Of a DNA stretch of 27,669 nucleotides, positions 20,589-27,545 are shown one piece after another. Made by a program: the position numbers and the translations under genes. Under the pieces are notes generated by a model, which saw only the letters and a list, made by a program, of their open reading frames with translations, had not been told where the DNA came from and searched no databases. Numbering within the stretch: position 1 is the first letter of the stretch; the number at the start of each line of letters is the position of its first letter. The DNA comes from a virus. Location of the stretch: the IMG/VR virus record IMGVR_UViG_3300014911_000023, positions 1 to 27,669 of that record. One strand, 5' to 3'.

Positions 20589-20936
20589 TTAACCCTCCTT
20601 TTTTATTTTCTTTGTCGGATTCATCCTTTTTACTTTTTTCTTTGGTTTTACAACCGGCTTTCCCTCAACCTCTTTAACAGATTCGAATTTTGGAATTGTG
20701 TCTGTTGGAATTTCCGAAATAACTAGTTTAGGTTTTTCCTGTTTATCCTGTGTTACTCCCGTAATCTCAAACTCCCATTGAGTATAGGAAAGTTTAATAT
20801 TGCCTTGTAGTAAACGGTAAGCTTCATTATCGGGAAGCTCTATAATTTTTCTCTCCGGCCAAAAGATTTTTCTCTGATGATTCTCTAAAAGAACTGCCCT
20901 GGGAAAACGTCTGCCGTTGTAACGTATTTTAATCAT
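20589..20936 (-). CDS. Hypothetical protein with basic tail, 115 residues
   Basis: The first ~60 residues are beta-rich (MIKIRYNGRRFPRAVLLENH, KIFWPERKIIELPDNEAYRL). The second half becomes Pro/Val/Lys-rich and very basic (VVKPKKKVKRMNPTKKIKKE), a disordered nucleic-acid- or protein-binding tail. GAGG precedes the ATG, which overlaps the ligase-like gene stop by 8 nt. Similar short proteins beginning 'IxxxG...W..G...ElPd..A..Ll..g' accompany capsid genes in other phages, hinting at a head-completion role. The match is vague. Confidence 0.45.
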   Translation of the reverse strand: MIKIRYNGRRFPRAVLLENHQRKIFWPERKIIELPDNEAYRLLQGNIKLSYTQWEFEITGVTQDKQEKPKLVISEIPTDTIPKFESVKEVEGKPVVKPKKKVKRMNPTKKIKKEG

Positions 20937-22056
20937 GAATAACCTCCTTATTTTGCTTGTCTAATAAATATGCCTCAAAAAGAGCAATTATTATTATTAT
21001 TGGAACAGCTAATCTGCCTATATGAAGTGCGTCCTGAAAAAAACAGACCACGAGTATTGAAATTATTGATAAAACAAAAGCCATTTTTAATCTATCACCG
21101 ATAATTCCGGCGGATAATCTTTTAAAATAAGAAAATAAGGAATAAGCCAATATGACAAAAGGCACAAACCCAAACTCATATATAAACCTTAAGTATTCGT
21201 TGTAAGTCTCAACAATCCAGCCTTCGCCTAATCTGAAATTAGATAATTCGGCGTGTAATGTAAATGTATCCAGGCCATATCCGATAAAAGGATTGCCTAA
21301 ACTTTGTTTCAGAGTAAAAAGCCAAACCGGAAGCCGAGAATTGATTTTATATGACAAAGAGCCGAATAAAGGCAAAGCTATAAAAACCACTAATGCTAAA
21401 ATCGGAATAATAATTAAAATCTTTTTCTTCCAACTCTTAATCTGGAAATGAAGCGCCACTAAAAACATAGCTGTAAAAGCAAGCATAGCCGCATAATTCC
21501 TGACCATTCCTAACGCTATCCCTACCAAAAGAAGCGCCCATACTGAAAAAACAGCAAGTATCGGTGCAATAAACGCAAGTAATATCGCAAGGTGCTTATT
21601 CATCGCCATAAGGCCGCAGAAAAGTTTAGGTTGTTCGCCATATACTAAATTTATTCCAAAAAGCTGTAATACCATAAACGCAACATTAATTAACGCCAGA
21701 TACATAAACCACTTTAAAACGCCCTGAATATCAGAAGTGCTGCGCACGATAGCGTAATAAAGCAGGCAACCAAAAATAATATGTAATAGGCTTATTGATA
21801 AATGATGAGGCGCTCTTATGAGGGAAATGACTACTGCGAGGATAAACAGAATCAGGATATTATAATTCTTAAATTCTCTTTTGGCCGGCAGGCTTATGCT
21901 CAACCCGAAAAGAATCAAAGCGCCATAGTTAAAAAACAAAAGCTGTAATGACTTCTGAGTAAAACCCGGCAGCCAGATAATCGGTGCAAGAAATAAAAAA
22001 GCTTTCAAAGACCAATCAAATATATTAGTAGTAATAAACGATTGCTGACGCACCAT
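20929..22056 (-). CDS. O-antigen ligase/polymerase-family membrane protein (Wzy/WaaL/PglL superfamily)
   Basis: From the ATG at 22056 (GGAG 4 nt upstream; a start at 22086 is less likely) the product has 375 residues and about 10-11 membrane spans. The Wzy_C-type periplasmic region lies at ~238-300: INSRLPVWLFTLKQSLGNPF, IGYGLDTFTLHAEL, then TYNEYLRFIYEFGFV, matching 'R..W..al..i..nPl.G.G' and '(H)N.YL....E.G'. The His usually before that Asn is Tyr here. The superfamily polymerises O-antigen, ligates it to lipid A core, or transfers glycans to proteins (PglL/PilO); sequence alone does not separate these. It overlaps the second secreted decoration-like gene by 32 nt and the next gene by 8 nt, so it is an integral part of the late operon. 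Phage O-antigen polymerases are known in serotype conversion. Confidence 0.75.
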   Translation of the reverse strand: MVRQQSFITTNIFDWSLKAFLFLAPIIWLPGFTQKSLQLLFFNYGALILFGLSISLPAKREFKNYNILILFILAVVISLIRAPHHLSISLLHIIFGCLLYYAIVRSTSDIQGVLKWFMYLALINVAFMVLQLFGINLVYGEQPKLFCGLMAMNKHLAILLAFIAPILAVFSVWALLLVGIALGMVRNYAAMLAFTAMFLVALHFQIKSWKKKILIIIPILALVVFIALPLFGSLSYKINSRLPVWLFTLKQSLGNPFIGYGLDTFTLHAELSNFRLGEGWIVETYNEYLRFIYEFGFVPFVILAYSLFSYFKRLSAGIIGDRLKMAFVLSIISILVVCFFQDALHIGRLAVPIIIIIALFEAYLLDKQNKEVIHD

Positions 22057-22375
22057 TTTGCTCCAGATATATACCCTCACGAGCATTAAGACCTTCAGAA
22101 AAGTCTATTTCCGTGCTGCAATATTGGGTTGCTTCCTGAAGTTCTATCAAGACCGTTTTTCCAGAAACAGCAGATGAAGATGAGTCATAAACAGCTACCC
22201 ACCCTTGAGCCGAAGTAGCAAGCATACTGACTTTATAAATCTTGCCGGCACTTGTTTTTATTGCTGTATCTGAAGTTTTAAGGTCAGAGCTAACCATCCT
22301 TTGAGCGTCAGAAGCAAAAACTAAGCTTACAAAACAAAAAAATACTAATATAATTAAAGAGATTATTTTCCTCAT
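22025..22375 (-). CDS. Exported small decoration-like protein (paralogue 2)
   Basis: Starting at the ATG at 22375 (GAGG 5 nt upstream) the product is 116 residues with a strong signal peptide (MRKIISLIILVFFCFVSLVFA, cut before SDAQRM). The mature part is a small beta domain (KIYKVSMLATSAQGWVAVYD, SSSSAVSGKTVLIELQEATQ, NAREGIYLEQNGASAIVYYY). Its order of strands matches the neighbouring protein at 22433-22807, so they are tandem paralogues. This 'IY-x-V...V-Y-D...GIYL...A-x-IVYY' pattern is common in small phage head proteins encoded after the capsid gene, but a signal peptide is not usual. A Ser-rich loop (SSSSAVSG) could be a glycan acceptor if the adjacent ligase-like enzyme acts on protein (inference). 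Confidence 0.6.
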   Translation of the reverse strand: MRKIISLIILVFFCFVSLVFASDAQRMVSSDLKTSDTAIKTSAGKIYKVSMLATSAQGWVAVYDSSSSAVSGKTVLIELQEATQYCSTEIDFSEGLNAREGIYLEQNGASAIVYYY

Positions 22376-22390
22376 TTTATCCTCATCATT

Positions 22391-22421
22391 AAAGTAAGGA
22401 GCGGCCATTTAAGACCGCCCC
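22391..22421 (-). terminator. Stem-loop (possible partial terminator) between the two decoration-like genes
   Basis: On the minus strand GGGGCGGTC (22413-22421) pairs with GGCCGCTCC (22398-22406) over 9 bp with two G-U pairs, a 6-nt loop and TTACTTT after it. The hairpin starts 11 nt after the stop of the first decoration-like gene. The interrupted T-tract suggests partial termination or mRNA stabilisation, which would raise capsid-side expression relative to the genes further on. Confidence 0.5.
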
Positions 22422-22432
22422 TTGACTTTTGT

Positions 22433-22807
22433 TTACCTATACTCAACAACTACGGCAGCATTTGAACCACTAAGATCAGCATAAGCACCGGTTGAAACTT
22501 TAACAGGCCTGGTAAATTCTAACCTTGCAGAATCACCAGCAGTAGCTTCAGCGACTTCAATTACCACATTTCCAGTTGCACTTGAAGCATCATATATGGT
22601 TAATGTAGAAGTCGCACTGGCTGCATATAAGGTTACGGCATAGATATAGCCTGCACCACTAAAAAGGGAACCATCGCTATTTCTTGCCGAACAGTTTACA
22701 TAACCAGCCTCATCAGCATCTTCTCTATCATAAGAACCGGCGAATACAGGAACAAATGCACCCAATACGAGAGCCAGGCAAACTAACAAACAAAATAACT
22801 TTTTCAT
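22433..22807 (-). CDS. Exported small decoration-like protein (paralogue 1)
   Basis: The 124-residue product has a textbook Sec signal peptide (MKKLFCLLVCLALVLGAF then VPVFA, cut before GSYDRED). The mature part holds a beta domain (YIYAVTLYAASATSTLTIYD, ASSATGNVVIEVAEATAGDS, STGAYADLSGSNAAVVVEYR) with Ala/Ser/Thr-rich turns. GGAG lies 8 nt before the ATG, 15 nt after the capsid stop. This is the classic place for a capsid decoration protein, and the fold pattern fits small head proteins, but the signal peptide would send it to the periplasm. It may therefore coat the cell surface rather than the capsid, or be attached to virions after export. Confidence 0.65.
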   Translation of the reverse strand: MKKLFCLLVCLALVLGAFVPVFAGSYDREDADEAGYVNCSARNSDGSLFSGAGYIYAVTLYAASATSTLTIYDASSATGNVVIEVAEATAGDSARLEFTRPVKVSTGAYADLSGSNAAVVVEYR

Positions 22808-22822
22808 TAGTTTATCTCCTCT

Positions 22823-24154
22823 CTATATTGTTCCCGGGTTTTTGGAGTAGCACTCCATAACCAAGTAGTTAGGTTTATTTCCTGCGGAATCCTCTATGGC
22901 TTTTACGCCATATAAGGTCTCAATACCAATACCAGTAACAAAACCATAGTCATCCGTATCCTGCACTCTCTTAGGCTGCTGTCCCCATGCAAAGGCGCAT
23001 ATTTCAGCACCAAAAGCGATAACTTTGGAGACATTGCGCTGAGTTACTAAATCGCCATTTGAATGAGCCGCAGCAGTCGTAGAATTAGCTCCTCTTGTGC
23101 AACCAGTGAAAGTCCTATAAGTTTTTCCGGTATAAGTAATTTCCTCAGAACCAATGGTAATTGTCCCACTTGAACTAAAAAACTGGGTGTATTGTTTCTC
23201 TTCGCCACTATTAGAAACTGCTGCTCCACCAACAGTAACAGTAGTCGCATCAGCCGCCAGAGAACCATACACGGTCGTTTCTGGCCTTAAAGGGGTTCCC
23301 TGAACACAATTAGCAGCTTTTACTCCACGAAGCGTATAAACTAACAACCCATTCCACTCAACAGGACGACCAGTAAAGATAGGGTTATTATCACCACGAG
23401 ACGCTGCCGCTTGAACGGCACTCAACCATCTGTCGTCTCCGCGAAGGTTATATTCATCAACCTCAGAAATAACCACGCCGTAATGATAAGTTTCCTGCCC
23501 GCTATCTCTTGATACACTCAAAGGAATTGCGCCTTTTCTATCCAAAGCAAGCTTAATCTTATCCAATTCCTGAGTCGTGAAAGTATCATCGTCGTTCAAA
23601 GTTGCCGAGCTGGTTGCGTTTCCGCCATATAGAGTATCTGAAACATTATCCAAAAGTTGTGCAAAAGTCTGTCTATCCAATTCTCTTGCCATCCAGTTAG
23701 AAAGCCTTAGCCTAATCTGTTGCAGAACGTCAAAATTTACTTCTTTTTTGACTTTCTTTGTTAAGGCTACTGCTTTTCTCAGCCAGTCAACGGTTACATC
23801 AAACTGGGCAGTTGAGAGTTTATCCTCATAACCTCTAAGGGTATTCTCTCCTGTCCTCCCCGGCCCGTATAATTCAGACATAACCTGGATGTGTATAACA
23901 TCACCAGCTTGATTGACAAACTCGGTTTTTTCAACGATCGGCTTTTCGCTTCCTTCTTTCCCTTTTAATGCACTCCAAAAGCTCTTTTTGGAAGCATCCA
24001 AGCGTAACCGAGCTTCCCAAATTTCTGGAACATTGTAATCCAAGTCGCTATTGGTATCACTATCCATAGCTACCATAGCGGTTACATCTGTTCCGGAATG
24101 GTTAAACAAAAGAAAGAGGATAGATGCAAACATATTTTTCAAAAACTTTAACAT
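22823..24154 (-). CDS. Major capsid protein (HK97 fold, N4 gp56/DUF4043-like) with extra leader and inserted domain
   Basis: The 443-residue protein matches N4-type capsids: WEARLRLDASKKSFWSALKG, LYGPGRTGENTLRGYEDKLS, FDVTVDWLRKAVALTKKVKK, LSNWMARELDRQTFAQLLDN and a C-terminus with DYGFVTGIGIETLYGVKAIE. Two features are odd. Residues 1-29 are a hydrophobic leader (MLKFLKNMFASILFLLFNHS) before the expected start near M30. Residues ~287-373 are an inserted beta domain (TVYGSLAADATTVTVGG, ITIGSEEITYTGKTYRTFTG, CTRGANSTTAAAHSNGD) like the 'IGSEQ-x-Y-T-G...TRGANGTTAAAH' domain of phage fibre or tail proteins. GGGAG 5 nt before the ATG supports the full-length start. The Shine-Dalgarno lies in a small hairpin (CCCTT/AAGGG). 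Confidence 0.8.
   Translation of the reverse strand: MLKFLKNMFASILFLLFNHSGTDVTAMVAMDSDTNSDLDYNVPEIWEARLRLDASKKSFWSALKGKEGSEKPIVEKTEFVNQAGDVIHIQVMSELYGPGRTGENTLRGYEDKLSTAQFDVTVDWLRKAVALTKKVKKEVNFDVLQQIRLRLSNWMARELDRQTFAQLLDNVSDTLYGGNATSSATLNDDDTFTTQELDKIKLALDRKGAIPLSVSRDSGQETYHYGVVISEVDEYNLRGDDRWLSAVQAAASRGDNNPIFTGRPVEWNGLLVYTLRGVKAANCVQGTPLRPETTVYGSLAADATTVTVGGAAVSNSGEEKQYTQFFSSSGTITIGSEEITYTGKTYRTFTGCTRGANSTTAAAHSNGDLVTQRNVSKVIAFGAEICAFAWGQQPKRVQDTDDYGFVTGIGIETLYGVKAIEDSAGNKPNYLVMECYSKNPGTI
24092..24109. repeat. 18-bp repeat shared by the 5' ends of capsid and scaffold genes
   Basis: tccggaatggttaaacaa (24092-24109) recurs with one mismatch at 24968-24985, in the same codon frame near the start of each gene, encoding LFN[H/D]SG. 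The surrounding codons diverge, so the shared block is either selected or a recent partial duplication. Confidence 0.7.
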
Positions 24155-24178
24155 GCTATCTCCCTTCGTTAAAAGGGG

Positions 24179-25027
24179 CTATTTTTTATTGCCGGCAAAA
24201 AGACGATTATGTTCTTCCCGCTCTAACTTATCCAACTCAGCGCTGGAAAGTTTAGTAAAGTCAATCTTCTTTTTGCCGCCTGCCCCTGCATCACCTTTAC
24301 CTACTATGAAACTTCCCTTTTTCTTTTTAGGTTTAGAAGCTGTTTTACCTGCAAGAAATTCGGCAGCTCTTTTAACAGCCCAATAGCCAGCTTCAGGATT
24401 ACCGCGATAAGTCCTTCTGAATTCGGGGTCGTTTCTGATTATCTCCAATGCTTTTTTGCGAATAGGGCTATCTTTTGAAATAAACTCAGGATAATCCCTT
24501 AATACCGCATTTTCAGATTGAAGAACTTTAATCATATAACTCATCCGAGAAGCCAACTTATCGTAGTGATCATAAGCCTTGTTTATCTTTTCAAGTAGAG
24601 GCCAACTTCTTTCATCAGCCTCATCTTTAGTAAACCTCAGCTCGCTGGTATCAAGCTCTTTAGAGCCTTCTTGCTTCGTCGCATTTTTCAGAAGTTCCGA
24701 ATTAACCCGGATTTCACCGCTCGCATCTTCGGTTAAAACACCAAGCTCTATAAGTTTTTCTAACTTTTGAGCTTTGGTATTTACTTTATCAAACCTTTCA
24801 CGAGGGATAAATTTAGAGCGTTCTTTACCGACGCTTTTACCGCTGTCGTCGTCAGCGTCCCCGCCCTCTTCTTCTCCGGCATCTTCTTCATTACCTTCAT
24901 CCTCTTGATCCTCTTCTTCTTTGTTTCCTTCATCGCCTTCAGAATTTTCTTCCTCACCTTCAGGTAATCCGGAATCGTTAAACAAGAGCCTCAAGAGTTC
25001 CTTCCATAACCTTTTTATTAACTGCAT
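24179..25027 (-). CDS. Acidic scaffold-type protein
   Basis: The 282-residue protein lies directly upstream of the capsid gene and has scaffold composition. A very acidic stretch (~22-65: EGEEENSEGDEGNKEEEDQE and on) is followed by a helical middle (KVNTKAQKLEKLIELGVLTE, LEKINKAYDHYDKLASRMSY, IRKKALEIIRNDPEFRRTYR) and a basic C-terminus (ASKPKKKKGSFIVGKGDAGA... KLEREEHNRLFAGNKK), the end that usually binds the capsid. Its first 20 residues, MQLIKRLWKELLRLLFNDSG, resemble the capsid leader. GGAGG 6 nt before the ATG supports this start. Internal scaffolds guide procapsid assembly and then leave. Confidence 0.7.
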   Translation of the reverse strand: MQLIKRLWKELLRLLFNDSGLPEGEEENSEGDEGNKEEEDQEDEGNEEDAGEEEGGDADDDSGKSVGKERSKFIPRERFDKVNTKAQKLEKLIELGVLTEDASGEIRVNSELLKNATKQEGSKELDTSELRFTKDEADERSWPLLEKINKAYDHYDKLASRMSYMIKVLQSENAVLRDYPEFISKDSPIRKKALEIIRNDPEFRRTYRGNPEAGYWAVKRAAEFLAGKTASKPKKKKGSFIVGKGDAGAGGKKKIDFTKLSSAELDKLEREEHNRLFAGNKK

Positions 25028-25045
25028 TTGTAACCTCCAATTTTA

Positions 25046-25432
25046 TTACCGAGAGCTTGCCTCTCGTGGGTTAGATTCCTTTTTCTGTTCTTTGATTACA
25101 TCCCTAACCTCAGTCATATTTTTCATTCTCCAAATTAAGCTCTGAGGCTTTTTCAGAACACCGTCTATCTGATTGATACGCGCTATAAGCCTGATTTTCA
25201 CTTCTGCTGATTTCATATTGTTAGAGTGTTCATTTAAAAGGTTTGCGTTCAAGGCTTCCTTATCCTCTTTTAATATCTCGCAAAGCCTCTTAAAATCAGG
25301 ATTCTCTAATAACCGTTCCATAGCAGACGCATCACTAATTATCTGTTCCCTTTTTTTCCTGCCGGCTTCTAATTCTTCCTGGGTAAGTTTGTTTGCTATC
25401 GGATTTCTCTTTTTAAGTAGTCGGTTGAGCAT
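25046..25432 (-). CDS. Small helical protein between portal and scaffold
   Basis: The 128-residue protein is soluble and helical (LTQEELEAGRKKREQIISDA, NPDFKRLCEILKEDKEALNA, SAEVKIRLIARINQIDGVLK). GGGAGG lies 6 nt before the ATG, which overlaps the portal 3' end by 20 nt. Many N4/P22-like genomes have a small unannotated gene in this place, thought to help portal or scaffold assembly. No motif allows a more specific name. Confidence 0.5.
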   Translation of the reverse strand: MLNRLLKKRNPIANKLTQEELEAGRKKREQIISDASAMERLLENPDFKRLCEILKEDKEALNANLLNEHSNNMKSAEVKIRLIARINQIDGVLKKPQSLIWRMKNMTEVRDVIKEQKKESNPREASSR

Positions 25433-27458
25433 TATTCTTACCTCCCATAGGCGAATTTTGCGGGCTGCTTGCCTGCCCCATTTCTATATCTGCCAATACT
25501 CTTTTTGCGGCTTCCCCTTCCGGAGTGCCTTTCTTGAATTTAGCCACTTTCTTTAATTGTTCTAATTGCTGCTTCTTCATTACTTCTTGCTGCACGGTCG
25601 CTTTCATCTTTATCATTTCTTGCGCCAATTCTTCGGCAGAAGGTAAAGTAATTTCTTTTAAACCAAAAGCGTCTATTATTCTCTGAACGAGTAATTTACG
25701 ATTGTTTAAAGTCGTCGGAGACATTTCCGGAGAGAAAAAGACCTCGCTTCCTAAAGTCTTATACGCTAACATAGCGTCCTCTCTCTTGCGGTATAAATTC
25801 GTCTCCACACTCGTTCCACGCGGGATAAAATTCCATTTTAAGCTTAGGATATTTCTTGCTATCTGCCGGAAAGGATTATCCTGTGATTCCGTTACATAAA
25901 AGACTTTCTTTTCCATCCCTCTTTCTTTCATCATCTTGGCGTGCATTTGGATATTGGCTTCAAAGAATTTCTTGTTTGTCATCTGTAAAATGCTAATCAT
26001 CGTATCAAAACTGAAATTCCCCTCGCCGATAATCGCCATTATTCCCCTGGCTGTCTTATTAGAAGCGATATTAGACTCAGCGCCGAGAGTGTAATCGGTT
26101 ACTCCGAATAACTTTTGCAATAAACCAAGCGCAAACTCTAAAATCCACTCGGAGTTATATTCAGAAGTATTACCCATATTCAGCCTGCCAAGCCTTGTCT
26201 TATCGCTAACGCCCCAAAATTCAGCCGGGCCGAAAGTATGCACTTCAGGGTCAAAGCCGCTTTCCTCATCATAGACAAAAGGCGGATGAGAATTGATAGT
26301 ATCCCTGTCAACCATATGATTAAATATTGCGTCAATTAAATCTCTCAGGCCTTTCGCAAACTCAGGAATAGACTTGCCTCTGAACCTATGCGGCATAGGC
26401 ATAATCTGCCAATGGAAAAACATCCTTTTGCCCTTATAAGGATTAGGAATCCATCCCAACAATTCCCCTGCTTCTATGGCATAAAGGGCTATAATTTCTT
26501 TAGGCTGCTTTTCGCCTTGAGAATTCTCAATATCTACCTTGCCCCAAACTTCAATCAAATCTATTTTCTTTAAGGTACTTATCGTTTTATCCTGGTCTTC
26601 GGAAGGCTTGATTTTATCCAGGTTTTCATATCCGCCGTCTTTTGGGTCGCCCTCTCTCTTTTTAAGCCAATACCAGCTCTTGCGGAATTTATGCGCCATA
26701 AAAGGCAATTCATCAATATCGTAAGTATCCGCACCTTCAGGCGTAATAAAGTCTTTAGGATTAACCGGAATTAACTTAGTGCCGAAGTAAACCTTATCGG
26801 TCTTTTCAACCGTGATCTCTTTTACTTCCGGAGTCATATTCAAAACAGGATTAGGGGTAGGTTGAAAATTCTCATCCACTTCTATTGGGTATCCGTCCGG
26901 CCAGTTTTCGTCATATTCGTTTTTTGTGGAAGGGTCAAGGATGGGTTCGCCTGATATTGGGTTAATCAGGGTAAAATAAGTCTCTTCCCAGCTATAATCT
27001 TCATCTGCTTCAATGAGCTTGCCTATACCGTCGCCAGTCAAGCCTACATCCATCATAATATCGTAATACTGACGCTCAAAATTCATTTCATCTTCAAGGG
27101 TATAAGTATTATATTCCTCAACTATCTTTGCTTCGTTCTTGTCCTGCCCACCCCTGCCGGTAACATTGCATATCGGCTTGGTAAAAATAGTCTTAACAAA
27201 CCTCGCTATGATTGCCCTTAAAGTTATGGCTTCTAAAGGAATACCTATGTCTGCGCAGCCCTCCCAGGGATCGGTCTTTGGGAATTTATCAGGGTCAGCG
27301 CCATAAGCTAAACCTTGAATTGAACGGATTGCCTCAAAACGCTGAGTCCATTTATCAACCTTACCCTCATACTCCTCGTGGTTTTGAATATGCGGCAATA
27401 CTTCTTTCTCAATAAAATCCTTTACTGCCTGATTTTGTTTTTCTCTTCCCTTAACCAT
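25413..27458 (-). CDS. Portal protein
   Basis: The 681-residue protein has the size and features of podovirus portals. Visible blocks include an N-terminal stretch with KFPKTDPWEGCADIGIPLEA, the segment RGKSIPEFAKGLRDLIDAIF followed by NHMVDRDTINSHPPFV, and the helical stem and wing with ASNKTARGIMAIIGEGNFSF. The C-terminus is Gln/Lys-rich and coiled (KATVQQEVMKKQQLEQLKKV), a likely barrel-type tail. The portal forms the dodecameric DNA channel at one vertex and nucleates assembly with the scaffold. GAGG lies 5 nt before the ATG. It is the first structural gene behind the strong terminator at 27476-27519. Confidence 0.85.
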   Translation of the reverse strand: MVKGREKQNQAVKDFIEKEVLPHIQNHEEYEGKVDKWTQRFEAIRSIQGLAYGADPDKFPKTDPWEGCADIGIPLEAITLRAIIARFVKTIFTKPICNVTGRGGQDKNEAKIVEEYNTYTLEDEMNFERQYYDIMMDVGLTGDGIGKLIEADEDYSWEETYFTLINPISGEPILDPSTKNEYDENWPDGYPIEVDENFQPTPNPVLNMTPEVKEITVEKTDKVYFGTKLIPVNPKDFITPEGADTYDIDELPFMAHKFRKSWYWLKKREGDPKDGGYENLDKIKPSEDQDKTISTLKKIDLIEVWGKVDIENSQGEKQPKEIIALYAIEAGELLGWIPNPYKGKRMFFHWQIMPMPHRFRGKSIPEFAKGLRDLIDAIFNHMVDRDTINSHPPFVYDEESGFDPEVHTFGPAEFWGVSDKTRLGRLNMGNTSEYNSEWILEFALGLLQKLFGVTDYTLGAESNIASNKTARGIMAIIGEGNFSFDTMISILQMTNKKFFEANIQMHAKMMKERGMEKKVFYVTESQDNPFRQIARNILSLKWNFIPRGTSVETNLYRKREDAMLAYKTLGSEVFFSPEMSPTTLNNRKLLVQRIIDAFGLKEITLPSAEELAQEMIKMKATVQQEVMKKQQLEQLKKVAKFKKGTPEGEAAKRVLADIEMGQASSPQNSPMGGKNNAQPTT

Positions 27459-27475
27459 CTTTACCTCTTCGGGTT

Positions 27476-27519
27476 AAATAAAAAAGCGGCTACCTTAACA
27501 TTTCTGTTAAGATAACCGC
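27476..27519 (-). terminator. Strong rho-independent terminator just upstream of the portal gene
   Basis: On the minus strand GCGGTTATCTTAAC (27506-27519) pairs with GTTAAGGTAGCCGC (27486-27499) over 14 bp with two G-U pairs and a 6-nt loop. TTTTTTATTT (27476-27485) follows directly. It ends only about 17 nt before the portal ATG, and no promoter is visible between. Transcription entering from the HNH side must either stop here or be antiterminated for late expression. Confidence 0.85.
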
Positions 27520-27545
27520 CTGTTAGTAACCCCCAAGCGAATTAT

